The notes beneath the pieces were generated by a model that was not told the DNA's origin, did no database searches, and saw nothing but the letters and a program-made list of their open reading frames with translations. The translations under genes were made by a program, and so were the position numbers. A stretch of 64,000 nt of DNA from Ecdyonurus torrentis (taxonomy: Eukaryota > Arthropoda > Insecta > Ephemeroptera > Heptageniidae). The stretch covers positions 25,468,400 through 25,532,399 of the forward strand of contig OX439134.1 in assembly GCA_949318235.1 (NCBI GenBank), in the 5' to 3' direction. Shown in pieces: positions 59,201-64,000 of the stretch. The stretch's first letter is position 1; every line of letters begins with the position of its first letter.

Positions 59201-60341
59201 ATTACTTGGTCAGAATTCAATTAACAACATACAATGTTCAAATGCTTATCTTTTAGTATGTCAAAAATGTAATCAAAATTTTGAATCCAAAGATGCATAT
59301 TTCGGCCATATTTTCAAAATGCATACTAATTTTGTATGCCCTAAGTGTGGTTATAAAAGCTCAACATATAAACAGCATCAAGATCATGTATTAAAACAAA
59401 GTAAAACATGCTTTAGGTGTGATGTATGTAACAAAATATGTAAAACCCGATTTTCTTTACAACAACATATTTCTAAAACTCATATGCCATACAAATGTAA
59501 TAAGTGTCCGAGACGTTATACTAATAAGTCTCAGCTTTCAAGGCATTCTATGAAACATAAAGATAATAATAAATATATATGTAATATCTGTGGTCTTAAT
59601 TGTGTTACAAAAACAGATTTTGAGAGACATGTTGTAGTACATAACAGTGCAAGACCATACATTTGTGATACTTGCAAAGCATCATTTAAATCAAAATATT
59701 ATCTGTCTACTCATATTAAAAGAAATCATGTAAAAGAAATATCTGTAAAAATTATGCCTTTCAAATGTAACCAATGTACTAAAGAATATTATCATCAAGC
59801 CCATCTTATCAGACATTTAGAAAAACATAAACATGACTTAAATGGTACTAATTTGAATTATGATGATAACAAATCTATTAGTAAGAAATCAAACCAATTA
59901 AATACAGCTAAAAAATACACTTGTTTATACTGCAATCAAAATTATAAATCAGTACATGATTTAGAAGAACATTTAGATCAAATACATACTGATATGATTT
60001 GCTTTCAATGTAATATTTGTGCAAAAACATTTAAAACAAGTTTGAATTTAAAACTTCATATGAAAAGACATGATTTTGATCAACCATACAAATGTGAAAT
60101 TTGTCATAGACAATTTGTATATGAACATGAACTTAAAAATCACTCACATAAACATAGAAATGATAGTCCATATGAATGTAAAAAATGTGGTTTAATAAGT
60201 ACTTCTTTTGGAGAGTATAAAACGCATATCTCTACACATTCTAATATTTGTTCAATTGTATGTGATTTTTGTGGGATGAAATTCAAATTAAAAAGTTATG
60301 TGTACCAGCATATTTGTAAAATTCATTTGAAAATTATGTAG
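56208..60341 (+). CDS. C2H2 zinc-finger protein 2, three coding exons, 769 aa
   Basis: Probable nuclear DNA-binding factor; the target is unknown. Coding exons are 56208-56525 (exon from 56191), 57371-57472 and 58452-60341, all phase 0. The first donor (gtg|gtaccg) is weak, so that border is the least certain. Residues 1-140 are acidic with S/T/P-rich stretches (EEVWLSSDSEGDIVHYDG, STDSDSTSPIF) and no known domain. Exon 3 opens with a basic, repetitive part (KPKISKHY, PKIQKYY, KPKIQKD, KPKIQID) and then encodes 16 fingers from about residue 267. The sixth (CPKCGYKSSTYKQHQDHV) lacks a clear second His. The architecture parallels zinc-finger gene 1, 7 kb upstream (acidic head, one large AT-biased finger exon). 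The two are probably old tandem paralogues. Introns carry an MITE (57774-58071) and long A and T runs. Confidence 0.85.
56608..56630. repeat. Poly(A) run in zinc-finger gene 2 intron
   Basis: About 23 A. A similar T run lies at 56823-56846. Open frames crossing these are artefacts. Confidence 0.9.
57774..58071. mobile_element. TA-flanked MITE, family Z
   Basis: TA|CACCCCAAATCATCCAAATT … GCGAGCCAGG and the inverse … CCATTTGGATGATTTGGGTG|TA, 298 bp. Inner arms are imperfect (GGCCTTTGCTGTCTCTCAGT / GAGAGAGCAAAGGC). In an intron of zinc-finger gene 2. Confidence 0.85.
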
Positions 60342-60391
60342 GATTCTTTTTTTCTTCTTTTTTTTTTATGTATTACTAAAAAAAAAAAAAA

Positions 60392-60397
60392 AATAAA
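60392..60397 (+). terminator. Polyadenylation signal of zinc-finger gene 2
   Basis: AATAAA about 50 bases after the stop codon, within an A-rich stretch. Confidence 0.55.
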
Positions 60398-60666
60398 TTA
60401 AGTTACGAAAAACCAACTATGCAGCAGAAGTTGGTATTTGATATGTGCTTTTCTATCAAATCTTTTTTATTCATCAATAGAAAAACTATTGTAGTTAAAT
60501 ATAAATTAATTCAAAGTAATATAGAAAGCCAGTGGAAGTCTTACTGTACATGTCATATATGTATATGCAAGCATAAAAACCATTAAAGTTTGAGTTCATT
60601 GAGAAATTTTCAATGTTATTGTTTGTGTATGTAACTAGGACCAACAAAGTTAGTGTCTGTGATGTA

Positions 60667-60787
60667 CAGCTCTGGCCAAAAGTTCCCGAATGTTTTGTAT
60701 AGGCAACCCGCAACCACATAATGTTATCTTTATGAGAAAACGCAGCGGCCGCCGCTGCCCCATTCGGAAACTTTTGGCCAGAGCTGT
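60667..60787. mobile_element. TA-flanked Tc1-type MITE, family S
   Basis: TA|CAGCTCTGGCCAAAAGTTCC … and the inverse AACTTTTGGCCAGAGCTG|TA, 121 bp. The CTGGCCAAAA motif is characteristic of Tc1-family ends. The loop is GC-rich (GCAGCGGCCGCCGCTGC, itself a palindrome). Confidence 0.92.
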
Positions 60788-60863
60788 ACATACAGTATAT
60801 GCCATATGACAATATTTTTCAACCTACATACAAATTTTTCTGTATTATATTTTATTTGTTTTG

Positions 60864-60984
60864 CCTTGTTCACATCAATAAGCTTTTTCTAATTGAAATT
60901 GTTAGTTATTTCGATCAAAATAACATGCATTCTTATCGAGCTCACTTAACAATACCAATAAGATAAAGCTTATTGTAAACAAGG
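60864..60984. mobile_element. Palindromic MITE, family F copy 2
   Basis: CCTTGTTCACATCAATAAGC … and inverse GCTTATTGTAAACAAGG, 121 bp, with the same loop as 52468-52584. Confidence 0.9.
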
Positions 60985-61900
60985 TATTTGGATTGTAGTT
61001 TTAACAATATATGCGTGTAATTGAATGGGAAGTACCCTGTTATTTTGTCAAACTTTTTAAACCTTTTTGTGTTTTTGATTTGTCATGGTTATAAATCTAC
61101 CATGCAAATAAGGAAAAAGTATGAACTGTAACTATATGTAGTATATAAATACATAACATTTTCATAGCAGTTTTATTGGATTAACTTTTGTATTTTAATT
61201 ATTTTCACTAAATTCTAACATATATGAAATTTGAAAACTTTATATATATTACTCCTTGTACTATATATAAAATAAATTACTGCGACCTATTCCTATTTGT
61301 TTATATTTTAACTGGTACGTTTAACTTTCTAAGCCTTATTTGTCAATTATTGCTTCTTAAATTTATGTTATATTTTTACTTTGTAAACAACTTGTATTTT
61401 CACAAAAGTGGCCGGGCGGGGAGCAATCGATATCTTATAAGAAATCATTCTACTCTTTAAGCCGAAGTCAGAGTGGTCTTTTTAGCGCAGCAATAAAGTT
61501 TGGACCGTGGTAACTTTAAGGACACTATATCTCGGGGGCAGAGCCTAAGTGCAATAAGAATTGGCCAGTGTCCTACCCTTTAAGTTAACGTCCCAGCTAT
61601 GAACAATACTTTGTACCAGACTTATATAAAAGAGTTTATATAGTCGATGCATCCTATATATATCTCTCTCTGCTCCCCCCTCCCCCCAATGATTACAATA
61701 AAAGGGATGATGAAGCCAAGAGTAAATATGTAATTGTGGTTGAAAAATAACAGTGCATTATCCATGGATATTGCTTTTTGACGTGGCATGACTCTAATCC
61801 ACGTCAAATGACACCATTGGATCCAACTCTGGGCACTTTTTTGTACCTCCTATCAGTGGACATCTGAACCATAAATTACGCATATTATGTTTTTTTGTTT
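60985..61900. other. Intergenic stretch with no recognised gene
   Basis: AT-rich to 61390, then a more balanced segment (61400-61620). Nothing coding is supported. Confidence 0.5.
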
Positions 61901-61915
61901 TTTTTTTTGTAACAG

Positions 61916-61993
61916 ATATTACTTGGTGTCGTACTCTCATTTTTATTAGTATTATTGATTACACGTCGTATATGCGCTAGCATAAAAAGTTGA
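61916..61993 (+). CDS. Possible terminal exon encoding a membrane anchor
   Basis: Preceded by a long T tract and gtaacag. It reads ILLGVVLSFLLVLLITRRIC and ASIKS, then a stop (phase 0 assumed). This is a classic hydrophobic helix followed by basic residues, as in C-terminal membrane anchors. No upstream partner exon in frame was identified, and codon bias alone could give a hydrophobic run in AT-rich DNA. Confidence 0.25.
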   Translation: MLLGVVLSFLLVLLITRRICASIKS

Positions 61994-62060
61994 AACTACA
62001 TCCTGAATCCAGATAATGTAGAACGTGAGCCACCGTGAGCCACGTACACAGTAAATTATA

Positions 62061-62241
62061 CAGTAGTCCATCTCCTATAGCGGGAATGTCAGATCGAATG
62101 CGCGCCATAATTCCGACTGGGTGAAGTTGTCAGAACTACACGTAACATTACTTCAAATTACGGCTTCTAGTTCTGCCACCTTCACCCAGTCGGAATTATG
62201 GCGCGCAATCGATCTGACATTCCTGCCTGTACCATCTACTG
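62061..62241. mobile_element. TA-flanked palindromic MITE, family G copy 2
   Basis: TA|CAGTAGTCCATCTCCTATAG … and a slightly decayed right end (ACCATCTACTG). The stem matches copy 1; the loop (GAACTACACGTAACATTACT …) is the reverse complement of copy 1's loop. Confidence 0.9.
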
Positions 62242-62599
62242 TGAGCCACGTATATATATATTTTTTTAAATAAATCGCAGTAAAATATCACTCCATGAAC
62301 CAATCACTGCGTCTGTCTCAGGTCTGTCTTTTTGAGCAATTCTCATTGGTCTATATTCATTCCTTCTATACAAAGCCAATCAATAAATTTGTTTAAAAAG
62401 CTCCCTCCCTGCTCCCCTGCTGCTCCCTCCATGAAAAACAAAACACCATCAAAAAGTGGAGAAAGCATGATGAAATGTTATGTCTTGAAATTTTGCTAAA
62501 TTTTCACTTATTTATGTAAATTACATACCCAAAACATTGTTTTTTATGTTGAAGCGTAAATATAAATGTTGTAATTATTATAAAATCGCAAGACTAACT

Positions 62600-62674
62600 T
62601 CCCTGGTGGCGATGCAACAGTAAAACTGCACTTCTAACTTTTCTGGTCGAGCATCGAGAGTTCTGGAAACCATA
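62600..62674 (+). promoter_or_regulatory. Possible promoter of a further gene
   Basis: CTGGTGGCGATGCAACAG near 62604 resembles the motifs before the two zinc-finger genes. It is followed by CG-containing sequence up to ATG 62675. Confidence 0.3.
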
Positions 62675-62778
62675 ATGGCGCTTGAAAGTGTCACCAACGT
62701 AAAGCATGTCCCATCAGTCCAATCTAATGTCAGCGAGAAAATTAGGGATGATGGTTTGAAAGCCGCACAATTAGAAAG
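62675..62778 (+). CDS. Possible first coding exon of an unidentified gene
   Basis: ATG in the context ACCATAATGG, reading MALESVTNVKHVPSVQSNVS then EKIRDDGLKAAQLE. It ends AAAG|gttgag, 104 bases (phase 2). Codon use is less AT-biased than the surroundings and a CG-richer segment precedes it. The product is not recognised and the next exon would lie beyond 64000. The donor is only fair. Confidence 0.4.
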
Positions 62779-63246
62779 GTTGAGTACCCACCATTTAAAG
62801 GCAGACTCGAAATCAATTGACTAAATTTAGTACAGTACACATCTGCAGCTTATCGGAGCCCGATCGGAGCCCTCTTACATTATATACAGGCAGATTAGCG
62901 AAGCCCTCTCATATATGTGATAATTAATTCCCATTTTATTGTTATCGTAAAATTAAGTATAGTATGATGGTACATTTGGGCATATTAAGATTGTGCATAC
63001 ATTGTGGATAAATGCTAAAAAATTGTGTTGTACATATCTGTCGCACGTCACTGCCGTTCGTTTTTGTGCTGGTGTTGCACAACATAATGACGTATTATAT
63101 ACAACGCGCATTATGGCTCGTGTAAATGGAGTGGGGTTTGCGTTAAATATAAAGCGACTTTGAGTAAGAATTTTGCTCTTTTTCATTATTATCACTGTTC
63201 TACTTCGAATTTGGCTGATTTAAAAAAAAAATAGAGCATTTTGGCC

Positions 63247-63298
63247 TGGGGGGGGGGGGGGGGGGGCGGGGGGGTCTGGACCCCCCCCCCCCCCTCCC
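63247..63298. repeat. G-run/C-run palindrome
   Basis: About 20 G, C, 7 G, TCTGGA, 15 C, T, 4 C. The two runs can pair as a hairpin, or the G strand could form a quadruplex. Flanking text (TTGGCCTGGGG … CCCCGTCAGG) suggests an expanded inverted repeat. Run lengths may be affected by sequencing. Confidence 0.9.
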
Positions 63299-63299
63299 C

Positions 63300-63955
63300 G
63301 TCAGGTATGAAAAAGGATTGGCAAAGGGGTTGTTTCCCCACCATAAAGCTGGACCCCTACGGTTGAAAAATCCTGGCTAACAGCTACTCTGTATCATGAA
63401 ATAAATTTTAAGTCTGGGCAGCTAAGTCCCTAATTATTTATTGACTTAGTGGGAAAAAAAATCCGAAAGCAATATAATCCATTATTTGGTATTATATGGT
63501 ATATACATACAATAGCCCCCCAAAAACTTTGACCACTCGTGTTATTATAAGTTTGCCTCATGTTTGCTGTTTAGGTGTAACATATGACCTGACCATTGTG
63601 GTCAGATTTTTTTTCGGGGCCATAATAATCTTTATATAATGTTGTGTATGTGTTTTATATACTATCAATAATGCAAATTGGTTAAAATTTTATCACTATA
63701 TTGGCCAGTTTACTTTAGAGCAATACAGTTATATTTACATTGTGCAATACATTTGATTGCTTGGAAAATATATGATTGTTTTAATATATTATAATGTATG
63801 CTATCAAATTCATTGCATATTGAAATTATATTGCTCAGAGTGTATGGACAAGACTATATACATAAAATGTATGTGGTAATTGTTCTAGTTATTGACATGC
63901 TTGTCGTAACTATATATTGGCAGATTTATATACAAAATACATTCCACTCTTTTTG
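63300..63955. other. Right-edge stretch, probably intron
   Basis: If the exon at 62675 is real, this is its intron. No other feature was recognised. Confidence 0.35.
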
Positions 63956-63959
63956 AGAA

Positions 63960-64000
63960 TGCGGAGGTTATTGGTTTTAAAGATTCTTAAAATTTTTAAT
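63960..64000. mobile_element. Family K left end at the window edge
   Basis: GCGGAGGTTATTGGTTTTAA followed by AATTTTTAAT resembles 46935-46975. The element is cut by the window edge. Confidence 0.5.

Overview
The window is nuclear DNA from an intron-rich invertebrate animal. The evidence is many short in-phase exons with GT/AG boundaries, animal-specific gene families (an M2-family ACE peptidase, GANP/Xmas, tandem C2H2 zinc-finger genes), non-LTR retrotransposons, and very many short inverted-repeat elements in strongly AT-rich DNA (GC near 30% by eye). The phylum cannot be fixed from the sequence alone.

Layout. (1) 1-11.5 kb: the 5' half of an angiotensin-converting-enzyme-like gene on the minus strand. 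It has six coding exons (326 residues) and probably a non-coding first exon near 11.45 kb; the zinc-binding half lies beyond the left edge. (2) 11.6-20.5 kb: gene-poor DNA with a 5'-truncated LINE carrying a 400-codon reverse-transcriptase frame and several inverted-repeat elements. (3) 20.6-44.5 kb: a complete 24-exon gene on the plus strand for a 1410-residue GANP/MCM3AP (Xmas) protein, the scaffold of the TREX-2 mRNA-export complex; all 24 exons join in one frame. Its introns are full of transposon debris. (4) 45.9-51.1 kb and 56.0-60.4 kb: two plus-strand C2H2 zinc-finger genes (734 and 769 residues) of matching design, with a short acidic or charged N-terminal part and one large finger exon. 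(5) 60.4-64 kb: mobile elements, a possible membrane-anchor terminal exon and a possible first exon of another plus-strand gene.

The four main genes do not form a pathway; they are neighbours. GANP acts in nuclear mRNA export, the zinc-finger proteins are presumably nuclear DNA-binding factors, and ACE is a secreted peptidase.

The most notable non-genic content is the population of short palindromic elements. At least four families (called A, B, D and L here) are flanked by TTAA, and at least four others (G, S, T, Z) by TA. Several unrelated families carry the palindrome TGACGTCA (the CREB/ATF consensus): 13 exact copies were counted, where about 0.5 would be expected by chance. Two families show copies whose loops are inverted relative to each other. 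A 1-kb foldback with mirrored open frames (54.4-55.4 kb) and a 450-bp element built from ATCCGGAT motifs (39.7-40.2 kb) also stand out. No CRISPR array, rRNA or tRNA gene was seen. No new multi-gene system was found.
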